Origin: an uncultured Atopobiaceae bacterium
GTDB lineage: Bacteria > Actinomycetota > Coriobacteriia > Coriobacteriales > Atopobiaceae
Length of the DNA stretch: 14,969 nucleotides
Direction: 5' to 3'
NCBI GenBank assembly: GCA_905235165.1
Contig: CAJOKK010000060.1
Coordinates: 1-14,969, forward strand
Numbering within the stretch: the stretch's first letter is position 1; every line of letters begins with the position of its first letter. This document shows, piece after piece, positions 1 through 7,209 of the stretch. Both the position numbers and the translations under genes were made by a program. Under the pieces are notes generated by a model. That model made no database searches. It was not told the origin of the DNA and saw only the letters and a list, made by a program, of their open reading frames with translations.

Positions 1-99
1 CTGACTCACTCGCACCGCCCTCCCGCCGCCCCCGTTCTCTCCGCCCTCCGGCATCAAAAGTGAAATGAGTCAAAAAGGTCTCCGGTAACTGACTCACTC
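1..99. repeat. TGACTCA inverted and direct repeats, truncated at the window edge
   Basis: The 11-base word CTGACTCACTC occurs at 1-11 and again at 89-99 (88-bp offset). The complementary word TGAGTCA lies at 66-72, so 2-8/66-72 and 66-72/90-96 form inverted repeats. Next to the outer 7-base arms of the first pair are short CAC/GTG words (13-15, 60-62) separated by unpaired bases, giving a nested palindrome like the other repeats in this window. No open reading frame is supported here. Read on the minus strand, the 90-96/66-72 pair forms a weak 7-bp hairpin just past the stop of the large activase gene. It is followed by a T-rich stretch and could help terminate that transcript. Confidence 0.5.
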
Positions 100-112
100 C
101 CCCGTATCAGCG

Positions 113-3100
113 TTAGCGGCCTGCCTTCTCCGTTAGGCGATCGAGCTCGGCGCGCTGCTCGTCCGTCAGGCGAATGGGATTCGCGTCAAGCGCCTCGTCG
201 GAGGTCTCGAAGTCGAAGCCCTTGCCCTGCTTCCAGTTCTCCTTGGCCACCGAGATCATCAGCTTGATGCGGTTGAGCTGGTTCACCTCAGAAGCGCCGG
301 GGTCGTAGTCGACGGCCACAATGTTGCTCAGCGGATACATCTGCCTGATGCGCTTGATGACGGCCTTGCCCACCACGTGGTTGGGCAGGCAAGCGAAGGG
401 CGAGCAGCACACGATGTTGGGCGTGCCCGTCTCCACCAGCTCGAGCATCTCGGCCGTGAGCAGCCATCCCTCACCCATGGTGTTGCACAGCGACAGCACC
501 TCGGAGGCCTTCTCCTGCAGCTCGTAGATAGAGCCATAGGGCTCGAAGCGCTTGGAGGCGCGCAGCATCACGTTGATGTGCTCGCGCGTGCTCTGGATGA
601 AGGAGATGCCAATGCCATGCGTAGCGCGCGAAAGGGCGCTCGAGCCGAGCTCTTCCTTCATGCTCTTCTGGTTGGCGAGACCAAAGAGGAAGAAGTCAAC
701 CAGGCCCGGAACGTTCGCCTCGCAGCCTTCGCTCTCAATCACGCGCACCACCTGGTTGTTGGCCGTGGGGTGGTACTTGACTAAGATCTCGCCCACTACG
801 CCCACGCGCGGCTTGGAACGGTCGTTCACCAGCGGCAGCGCGTCGAAGGCGTCGATCGTGTCTTGGCACAGGCGCAGGAAGGTGCGGCGACTCGCGCGCG
901 GCAGTTGCGTACGCGCACGTGACATGAGCCCGTCATAGAGGCGGTCAGCCGCGCCCTTCTCGGCTTCGTAGGGACGCACGCGATAGAGGCACTGCATGAT
1001 AAGGTCGCCATAGAGCAGGATGTAGAGGGCGTGCATGAGAAGCGAGGGCTTCTTGAGGTTGAAGCCCGGATTGCTCTCGTCCAGGTTGGTGGCCGTGGTG
1101 AGCGAGATGACCGGGACCTCGGGATGGCCGGCTTCCTTGAGAGCCTTGCGGATAAGGGCGATGTAGTTGGTGGCACGGCAGCCGCCGCCAGTCTGCGAGA
1201 TGATCACCGCCGTGCGGCTGAGGTCATACTCGCCGCTCTCGATGGCGTTCATGATCTGGCCGCACACGAGGATGGACGGGTAGCAGATGTCGTTGTTCAC
1301 GTACTTGAGGCCCGCCTCGACGGCACCTTGGTCGACAGGCGGCAGCAAGACCACGTTGTAGCCCTCTGCACGAAGCAGGGCCTCGGCGAGGTCGAAGTGG
1401 ATGGGCGCCATCATCGGAACGAGGATGGTATAGCCCGCGTCCTGCATCTCCTTGGTGTAGCGCACCTTGGGGAAGGCCGCCGAGGCAGCGCGGCGATGCA
1501 CCGGCACGCGCACCGTGTCCGCGTTCGCGTCCGCAGGCACGATGTGGCTCGTCTCCTCGCCCTCAAGCGCCTCGTAGGTTCCGTTTGCCACCTGGCGCTC
1601 AAGCTCCTCGCGCTGCTCCTTGAGGGCCGCCATGAGCGAGCGCACGCGGATGCGGGCGGCGCCGAGGTTGGAGACCTCGTCGATCTTCAGCACGGTGTAG
1701 ATCTTGCCGCTCGCCTCAAGGATCTCCTGCACCTCGTCGCAGGTAAGGGCGTCGAGGCCGCAGCCGAAGCTGTTGAGCTGGATAAGGTCGAGGTCGTTTC
1801 TGCTGGCCACGAAGCGGGCCGCGCGATAGAGGCGGCTGTGATACATCCACTGGTCGACCACGCGGATGGGGCGCTCGGGCAGCATCTTGTGGGCCACCGA
1901 ATCCTCGGTGAGCACCGCGAATCCGAAGCCGTTGACCAACTCAGGGATGGCGTGGTTGATCTCGGGGTCGTTGTGGTAGGGACGACCTGCCAGCACGATA
2001 CCGTGGGCGTCGTGCTCCTCGATCCAGGCAAGGGCCTCGTCGCCGGCGCGGCGGATGTCGCGCTTGAAGGCGAGGTCAGCTTCCCAGGCCTCGTTCACGG
2101 CCGCGTCGATCTCCTTGCGGGTGATGGGCTCGCCCTTGAAGCGGCCCTTACCCGCCTTGGCGTCGGCAGCGCGCTGGACACTCACGACCTCGTAGAGGCG
2201 ACGCTTGAGCTCGTTCTTGTCGTCATAGGGCAAGAAGGGGCAGAGGTACTCAACGCCACCCTGCGCCAGCTCGTCGACGTTGAGCTCGAGCGCCTGCGGG
2301 TAGCTCATGACGATCGGGCAGTTGTAGTGGTTGGTCGCGCTCTCGTCCTCGATGCGCTCCCAGCGCACGCAGGGCATCCAGATGAAGTCGGGGTCCTTGT
2401 CGAGCAGGTTCATGACGTGGCCGTGGCTCAGCTTGGCCGGGTAGCACACCGACTCGGAGGGCATCGACTCGATGCCCGCCTCGTAGGTCTTCTTGGTGGT
2501 CTGGTCGGAGAGGACCACCGCGAAGCCGAGCTTGGTGAAGAAGGCGTGCCAGAAGGGGTAGTTCTCGTACATGTTGAGGGCGCGCGGGATGCCCACCGTG
2601 CCGCGCGGCGCCTCCTCGGGGCTCAGGCCCTGGCGGTTGAAGAGCAGCTCGTTCTTGTACTTGAAGAGGTTGGGCGCCTCCGCGGTCTGGCGCTTGGAGC
2701 CGGCGCCCTTCTCACAGCGGTTGCCCGTGATGAAGCGACGACCGCCACCGAAGTCGTTGATGGTGAGCAAGCAGTTGTTAGAGCAGCGACCACAATTCGC
2801 CTTGGTATGCTTGACCTGCAGATTGTCGATCTGCTCGCGACTGAGCAACGTAGAGCTGCCGTTCTCGCCCGCACGCTCACAGGCGAGCAGCGCCGCTCCG
2901 TAGGCACCCATGACGCCCGCGATGTCGGGACGGATGACCTCGCGGCCCGTAAGAAGCTCGAAGGCACGCAGGGTGGCATCGCTCATGAAGGTGCCGCCCT
3001 GCACCACCACGTAGCGGCCGATCTGCTCGTAGTCACGCAGCTTGATGACCTTGAAGAGGGCGTTCTTGACGACGGAGTAGCTTAGGCCGGCCGCGACGTC

Positions 3101-4714
3101 GCCGATGGTGGCGCCTTCCTTCTGGGCCTGCTTGACACGGCTGTTCATGAAGACCGTGCAGCGGCTGCCCAGGTCGACCGGGTGCTCGCCCTTGAGCGCG
3201 GCCTTGGCGAAGTCCTGCACGGTCATGCCCATGGAGTCGGCGAAGCTGGCGATGAAGGAGCCGCAGCCAGAGGAGCAGGCCTCGTTGAGGGAGATGTGCT
3301 CGATGATGCCGTCGGCCACCTGCAGGCACTTCATGTCCTGGCCGCCGATGTCGAGAATGAACTGGACGTCGGGGACGAAGGCCTGGGCGCCGCGCAGGTG
3401 CGCCACGGTCTCGATCTCGCCACTATCGGCTCGCAGGGCCTCGATGAGGATGCCCTCGCCGTAGCCGGTGGTGGTGACGTGGCCGATGGTCACGCCCTCG
3501 GGCAGCTTGTCGTAGATGTCGTCCATGATCTTGCGGGCGGTGCCCAGGACGTCGCCGTTGTTATTGCCATACCAGGTGTAGAGAAGCTCGCCCTGCTCGC
3601 CCACGACGGCGGCCTTCATGGTGGTGGAACCAGCGTCGAGGCCGATGAAGACGCGGCCGCGGTAGTCTTCCAGGCTGCCGCGCGGCACGACCTCCTGATC
3701 GTGGCGCTGCTTGAAGGTCTGGTACTCCTCCTCGGAATCGAAGAGCGCGTCGAGACGAGCCACCTCGGAGCCCTGGGTGTCCTTGAGGTTCTCCAGAGCC
3801 TCGATGACCTCGGCGAAGGTGACGGTCTTCTCGGATTCGCCGGCAAGGGCCGCGCCCGTGGCCACGAAGAGGTGCGCGTTCTCGGGAAGGATGCGGTGCT
3901 CCTCGTCGAGCTTGAGCGTCTCATAGAAGCGCTTGCGCAGCTCAGAGAGGTACTGCAGGGGGCCGCCCAGGAAGGCGACGTAGCCACGGATGGGATGGCC
4001 GCAAGCCAGGCCCGAGACCGTCTGGTTGGCCACGGCCTGCAGAACGGAGCAGGCGATGTCGGCGGGAGCCGCGCCCTCGTTGAGCAGGGGCTGCACGTCG
4101 GACTTGGCGAAGACGCCGCAGCGGCTAGCGATGGGATAGATGTGCGTGGCACCCTTGGCGAGCTCGTTCAGGCCGGGAGCGTCGGTCTCGAGCAGCGAGG
4201 CCATCTGGTCGATGAAGGCGCCGGTACCACCTGCGCAGGTGCCGTTCATGCGCTGCTCGATGCCATTGTCGAAGTAGATAATCTTCGCGTCCTCGCCACC
4301 GAGCTCGATGGCGACGTCGGTCTGCGGGATGAGCGTCTCGACGGCGCGCTTGGAGGCGATGACCTCCTGCACGAACTCGAGATCGAGCCACTTGGCCAGC
4401 AGCATGCCGCCCGAGCCGGTGATCGAGACACGCATCTGGGCGTCACCGAGCACACGCTGGGCACGAACGAAGAGTTCGCGCGCCGTGGCACGGACGTCGG
4501 TGTGGTGACGCTCGTAGTTCGCGTAGACCAGGTGGTCGTTGGAGTCGATGACCGCCAGCTTGACGGTCGTGGAGCCCACGTCGATACCCAGGCGAAGCTT
4601 CGCGTGAGAGAAGTCAGCCGGCTTAGCGGGGCTCAACTCGGCTCCATCTTGACGCAGGGCGATAGCGTGATGAACGGCGATCTGGGCGCGCTGGGATTCA
4701 GAAGACCTAACCAT
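113..4714 (-). CDS. Giant fused acyl-CoA dehydratase activase: two BadF/HgdC ATPase domains, DUF2229 and HgdB-like region
   Basis: This 1533-residue protein is probably cytoplasmic. The first ASKHA ATPase domain (about 41-300) has phosphate-loop GIDVGSTT at 43-50 and cysteines in NGTCAGGTG (Cys160) and SRCGVF (Cys199). The second (about 355-615) has GLDAGSTT at 358-365, Cys480 and Cys519. In HgdC-type activases such cysteines bind one [4Fe-4S] cluster between two subunits, so the fusion may form an internal pseudo-dimer. A Cys641/644/648/667 group follows, then a DUF2229-like region (about 707-925) and an HgdB/dehydratase-D-like region (about 1090-1500) with several conserved cysteines. By family this is ATP-driven low-potential electron transfer; the substrate is unknown. 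I chose the ATG at 4714 because AAGGAG sits 7 bases upstream; the upstream ATG at 4768 lies inside the regulator gene and lacks such a site. The start overlaps the TetR stop by 8 bases, implying translational coupling. The neighbourhood holds no separate dehydratase subunits. Confidence 0.88.
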   Translation of the reverse strand: MVRSSESQRAQIAVHHAIALRQDGAELSPAKPADFSHAKLRLGIDVGSTTVKLAVIDSNDHLVYANYERHHTDVRATARELFVRAQRVLGDAQMRVSITGSGGMLLAKWLDLEFVQEVIASKRAVETLIPQTDVAIELGGEDAKIIYFDNGIEQRMNGTCAGGTGAFIDQMASLLETDAPGLNELAKGATHIYPIASRCGVFAKSDVQPLLNEGAAPADIACSVLQAVANQTVSGLACGHPIRGYVAFLGGPLQYLSELRKRFYETLKLDEEHRILPENAHLFVATGAALAGESEKTVTFAEVIEALENLKDTQGSEVARLDALFDSEEEYQTFKQRHDQEVVPRGSLEDYRGRVFIGLDAGSTTMKAAVVGEQGELLYTWYGNNNGDVLGTARKIMDDIYDKLPEGVTIGHVTTTGYGEGILIEALRADSGEIETVAHLRGAQAFVPDVQFILDIGGQDMKCLQVADGIIEHISLNEACSSGCGSFIASFADSMGMTVQDFAKAALKGEHPVDLGSRCTVFMNSRVKQAQKEGATIGDVAAGLSYSVVKNALFKVIKLRDYEQIGRYVVVQGGTFMSDATLRAFELLTGREVIRPDIAGVMGAYGAALLACERAGENGSSTLLSREQIDNLQVKHTKANCGRCSNNCLLTINDFGGGRRFITGNRCEKGAGSKRQTAEAPNLFKYKNELLFNRQGLSPEEAPRGTVGIPRALNMYENYPFWHAFFTKLGFAVVLSDQTTKKTYEAGIESMPSESVCYPAKLSHGHVMNLLDKDPDFIWMPCVRWERIEDESATNHYNCPIVMSYPQALELNVDELAQGGVEYLCPFLPYDDKNELKRRLYEVVSVQRAADAKAGKGRFKGEPITRKEIDAAVNEAWEADLAFKRDIRRAGDEALAWIEEHDAHGIVLAGRPYHNDPEINHAIPELVNGFGFAVLTEDSVAHKMLPERPIRVVDQWMYHSRLYRAARFVASRNDLDLIQLNSFGCGLDALTCDEVQEILEASGKIYTVLKIDEVSNLGAARIRVRSLMAALKEQREELERQVANGTYEALEGEETSHIVPADANADTVRVPVHRRAASAAFPKVRYTKEMQDAGYTILVPMMAPIHFDLAEALLRAEGYNVVLLPPVDQGAVEAGLKYVNNDICYPSILVCGQIMNAIESGEYDLSRTAVIISQTGGGCRATNYIALIRKALKEAGHPEVPVISLTTATNLDESNPGFNLKKPSLLMHALYILLYGDLIMQCLYRVRPYEAEKGAADRLYDGLMSRARTQLPRASRRTFLRLCQDTIDAFDALPLVNDRSKPRVGVVGEILVKYHPTANNQVVRVIESEGCEANVPGLVDFFLFGLANQKSMKEELGSSALSRATHGIGISFIQSTREHINVMLRASKRFEPYGSIYELQEKASEVLSLCNTMGEGWLLTAEMLELVETGTPNIVCCSPFACLPNHVVGKAVIKRIRQMYPLSNIVAVDYDPGASEVNQLNRIKLMISVAKENWKQGKGFDFETSDEALDANPIRLTDEQRAELDRLTEKAGR

Positions 4715-5411
4715 TGAGAAGCTCCTTCCCCTTGGCAGCGAGCACGGGGGCAGTCGATGCGATGTCAAAACCGATGGGGCGACCGTAGAGGTCGCCAGGA
4801 CGAACGAAGAGCAGAGCCGTCATCATGCGGGCGACGACGCCCACGGGCTCGTGCATACCGCCGCTGAGCCAGCGCTCGAGCACGCCGACCTCAGCAGAGA
4901 TGACGAAGGTAAGGTAGTAGTCAATGAGAACGTCGCAGCTGGGAAGCACGAAGCCCTCCGCCACGCGATCGCGAGCTTGCTCGTGCGCCATGTCGCACAG
5001 GCGCTTGGTGAAGGAAGGGTCTCCCCCATCGCCGAGCAGCGCGGCAATCCAGGAACCATTGCGCTTGACGTAATCAAGAAACTCAATCGTTCCAGGGCAG
5101 GGAGAAAACTCGTCAATAGAGCGTTCAAGCTCGTCAAGGTTTGTCTGGCAAATGCGATCGACGTAGGGACGCATCTCTTGGAGCATCTCGTTCTCGACGC
5201 TGCGCACCAGATCGGAAATATCACGGTAGTGGGAGTAGAACGTGCGTCGCGTGACATCCGCGCGGTCGGTGACGGCGGTAACGGTCACCTGACTCAGATC
5301 GCCCGTTGCCTGAATCTCCTCGGCAAGGGCGTCACGCAGAGCTACGCACGTGCGGCGACTTCGGCGATCGCTCACCGAGGGTGCCTGTCGCTCCTGAGTA
5401 GCTGTGGGCAT
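4707..5411 (-). CDS. TetR/AcrR-family transcriptional regulator
   Basis: The product has 234 residues, normal for TetR-family repressors. The N-terminal helix-turn-helix is recognisable at about 41-63 (QVTVTAVTDRADVTRRTFYSH), including the typical TFY-HY recognition-helix ending. The C-terminal half is helical, as expected for a ligand-binding and dimerisation domain, and its ligand cannot be predicted. I chose the ATG at 5411, preceded by a short purine-rich GAAAGGG. A TTG at 5435 would add eight residues but falls inside the operator/leader. The stop codon lies within the start of the large activase gene, so the two are almost certainly co-transcribed and this protein probably controls that gene and itself. 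Two palindromes at its promoter support autoregulation. Confidence 0.88.
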   Translation of the reverse strand: MPTATQERQAPSVSDRRSRRTCVALRDALAEEIQATGDLSQVTVTAVTDRADVTRRTFYSHYRDISDLVRSVENEMLQEMRPYVDRICQTNLDELERSIDEFSPCPGTIEFLDYVKRNGSWIAALLGDGGDPSFTKRLCDMAHEQARDRVAEGFVLPSCDVLIDYYLTFVISAEVGVLERWLSGGMHEPVGVVARMMTALLFVRPGDLYGRPIGFDIASTAPVLAAKGKELLNG

Positions 5412-5428
5412 ATTTCCCTTTCTCACTC

Positions 5429-5463
5429 TGTGCAATTTTTCACACCGTGTGCAGTATTACACA
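5429..5463. promoter_or_regulatory. Tandem operator: two TGTG-N8-CACA palindromes upstream of tetR
   Basis: Two 16-bp palindromes lie side by side: TGTGCAATTTTTCACA at 5429-5444 and TGTGCAGTATTACACA at 5448-5463, with centres 19 bp apart. Both fit the half-site TGTGNAAT at 6 of 8 positions. The upstream copy covers the predicted -10 hexamer and the downstream copy lies just past the predicted transcription start. This placement fits a TetR-family dimer pair repressing its own operon. Assignment to the adjacent regulator is inferred from position. Confidence 0.65.
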
Positions 5464-5481
5464 ATGCGAGCATCCTGTCAG
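5454..5481 (-). promoter_or_regulatory. Predicted promoter of the tetR-activase operon
   Basis: On the minus strand, CTGACA (5481-5476) and TAATAC (5459-5454) are separated by 16 bases and match the -35 and -10 consensus well (5/6 and 4/6). The start would fall near 5447, leaving a leader of about 36 bases before the ATG at 5411. The -10 lies inside the second TGTG-N8-CACA palindrome. Confidence 0.5.
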
Positions 5482-5551
5482 CGCCGCACACGGATTCGTG
5501 TTTTCTCGACAAGAACTTGTTCGGACTGTGCTGAGAAGGGCCGATGCTTCT

Positions 5552-5691
5552 TGTCAGGTTTTGTTGCAGCTGCAACATTTCCTGACATCTTGGGGGCCGT
5601 TCTTGTCAGGTTTTGTTGCCGCAGCAACATTTCCTGACATTTGGAGGGCCGTTCTTGTCAGGTTTTGTTGCAGCTGCAACATTTCCTGACA
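5552..5691. repeat. Repeat family A: three 36-bp nested palindromes at 52-bp period
   Basis: Copies lie at 5552-5587, 5604-5639 and 5656-5691, each separated by a near-identical 16-bp spacer. Each copy has outer arms TGTCAGG/CCTGACA, a symmetric TTT/TTT internal loop, inner arms TGTTGC/GCAACA and a four-base centre. The centre varies (AGCT, CGCA, AGCT) while the arms do not. The spacers are related to one another (ending GGGCCGTTCT), so this is a tandem 52-bp unit and not a CRISPR array. A further copy and a half copy occur inverted at 14907-14969. Confidence 0.85.
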
Positions 5692-5804
5692 TCTTGGGGG
5701 TCAGCCGCGACGGGAAACCTGAACCCGTTCGGGCGCTCCTCGACAACTGGCCCTCGAGACAGCCCCATGACCTTTTCGCAGGCAAACAATCTTGTAACGA
5801 GCCC
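5692..5804. other. Intergenic stretch with no gene seen
   Basis: Between the repeat array and the phosphatase promoter I see no ribosome binding site with a coding frame, no RNA gene and no strong hairpin. Open frames here run through the repeats and have no plausible protein content. Together with the array, this makes the gap between tetR and the phosphatase gene about 460 bp. Confidence 0.5.
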
Positions 5805-5833
5805 TTCACGCTCGCCGCAAAAGCCGTCATACT
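5805..5833 (+). promoter_or_regulatory. Predicted promoter of the phosphatase lipoprotein gene
   Basis: TTCACG (5805-5810) and CATACT (5828-5833) are 17 bases apart and each matches 4 of 6 consensus positions. The start would be near 5840, giving a leader of about 34 bases that ends in the strong ribosome binding site AAAAGGAG. Confidence 0.4.
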
Positions 5834-5873
5834 CTGTCAACAGTGTTCGCGTCACATCAAAAAGGAGACCCCA

Positions 5874-7104
5874 ATGCCAACGCAACCGTCCCGCCTCCGC
5901 CCGGGTAAGCGTGCGCTCGTCACGACGGGCACGCTGTTCTTCTCGACGCTCTGCATCACCGGCAGCTTGCTTACGGGCTGCTCAGGGCAGTCGGCAGCGC
6001 CTCAGCAAAGCGCATCCGAAAGCCCAGCAGGCTTCCTCGCAGCAGAGCACTCCCACCCTTACCGACGTCGCCATCCTGCGCGACGAGGACTTCGGTGGCA
6101 TCTACTTCGACATCACCATCGAGGACTTCAACAAGCTTGGCTTTGCCTTTGGTGACTCGCTCGACGTCACCTTCTCGAACGGCTATGAGCTCAAGGGCAT
6201 TCCCTACTACAATGGCTACTACACCAAGCTCAACGAGCCGCTGGTGGTGGGCTACCCCGGCTATCCGCACGTCAAGGTCGGCATCAACTTTGGCGATCCC
6301 CTCTGGGAGGTTGCCGGCGTCACGAAGAAGGACACTGCCACCATCACCGTTGCCGAGCCCGGCAAGTTCCTCGTGAACCAGCAGACCTTCGACATGACCT
6401 ACACCAACGAGCGTTCGGACTATTCTTCCGACGAGGTCTTTGCCAACTTCCGTGCCTCCAAGGGTGGCAAGCTCAAGGACAACTGGATCTACCGCAGCGC
6501 CTCCCCCATCGAGAACGACTACAACCGCGCAAGCACCGTCTCGGCTCTGGCTTCCAAGGCCAAGATCAACTTCATCCTCGACCTTGCCGATAGCGAGAAG
6601 GACATCGACGAGGTGCTCGAGGACGACAAGCAGGAAGGCGTTGACACCTCCTTCTTCACCAGCCTTCGTGACAAGGGCGACGTTGCCCCTGCCGACCTGG
6701 GTGCCGCCTATCCCACCGAGGACTACCGCACGAGCCTCGTTACGGCCCTTAACAAGATGGCCGAGCACGATGGCCCCTACCTCGTCCATTGCACCGAGGG
6801 TAAGGACCGCACGGGCTTCGTCTGTCTGCTTCTCGAGTCGCTGAGCGGAGCAAGCTACGACGAGATGCTCGAAGACTACATGCTCTCTTACGACAACTAC
6901 TTCGGCATCAACAAGGAGGCCGATCCGAAGGGCTACGAGGCCATCATCGACCTCAGGTTTAACGACATGATCAACTGCATTGCCGAGAATGCCAGCGACA
7001 ACCCGAACTCAGCGGACTACGTTGAGGGAGCCCGCACCTACCTGCGCTCGGGCGGCATGACCGACGAGCAGATCGACGCACTTCTCGCCAAGATCAGCAA
7101 CTAG
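5874..7104 (+). pseudogene. Exported lipoprotein tyrosine phosphatase, frameshifted after the signal peptide
   Basis: The ATG at 5874 has an excellent ribosome binding site (AAAAGGAG, 6 bases upstream). It opens a lipoprotein signal peptide: basic start, hydrophobic core, lipobox LLTGC with Cys36, then a Ser/Gln/Ala linker. The linker and the whole body continue in the +1 frame. Removing one A from the run at 6019-6021 fuses them smoothly (SASE then AQQASSQQS) and gives about 409 residues. As read, translation from 5874 stops at 6155 after 93 residues. The body has YRSASP (near residue 206) and the active-site loop HCTEGKDRTG, a C-x5-R motif with Cys306 and Arg312, as in Y_phosphatase3-type (PF13350) enzymes. 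The region at about 65-170 loosely resembles the C-terminal beta domain of SAM-hydroxide adenosyltransferases. It could be a recent pseudogene, a phase-variable gene or a sequencing error. The intact body argues that any loss is recent. Confidence 0.72.
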
Positions 7105-7132
7105 CTCGCAAGCGATTTGCAGCTGTCTTCCC

Positions 7133-7171
7133 GCGGCCCGATGAGACTGTGCTAACGTCTCCTCGGGCCGC
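7133..7171. promoter_or_regulatory. Strong inverted repeat upstream of galM, overlapping a possible extended -10
   Basis: A 9-bp arm (7133-7141) pairs with 7163-7171, and an inner GAGAC/GTCTC pair (7143-7147, 7157-7161) leaves a 9-base loop and a single mismatch. No T-run follows, so it is a poor intrinsic terminator for the upstream gene. The loop and inner right arm contain TGCTAACGT, which resembles an extended -10 and shares TGCTA with the ribU promoter. It may be a galM operator or promoter element, or a weak terminator. Confidence 0.4.
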
Positions 7172-7209
7172 ACGTGTATGGCTCTACACGACTGACGAAA
7201 GGAACTGCC

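Noticed and set aside
1031..3085. 684-residue plus-strand open frame opposite the activase
   Set aside because: It is a high-GC shadow frame: composition is dominated by Ala/Val/His/Asp, it resembles no family I recognise, and it lies fully antisense to a well-supported gene. The same applies to 3182-4717.
4715..4768. Longer start (4768) for the activase
   Set aside because: It would overlap the regulator gene by 62 bases and has no ribosome binding site, whereas the ATG at 4714 has AAGGAG at ideal spacing.
5508..5519. ACAAG-AA-CTTGT palindrome near the tetR promoter
   Set aside because: Five-base arms; it shares CGACAAGAAC with the inverted family A copy at 14918 but is too short to claim as a repeat remnant.
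5552..5691. CRISPR array
   Set aside because: Spacers are only 16 bp and nearly identical to one another, and no cas genes are nearby; it is a tandem repeat of a 52-bp unit.
7174..7209. N-terminal extension of galM from an ATG at 7174
   Set aside because: No ribosome binding site; the added residues are outside the family and the ATG at 7210 follows a good GAAAGGA.
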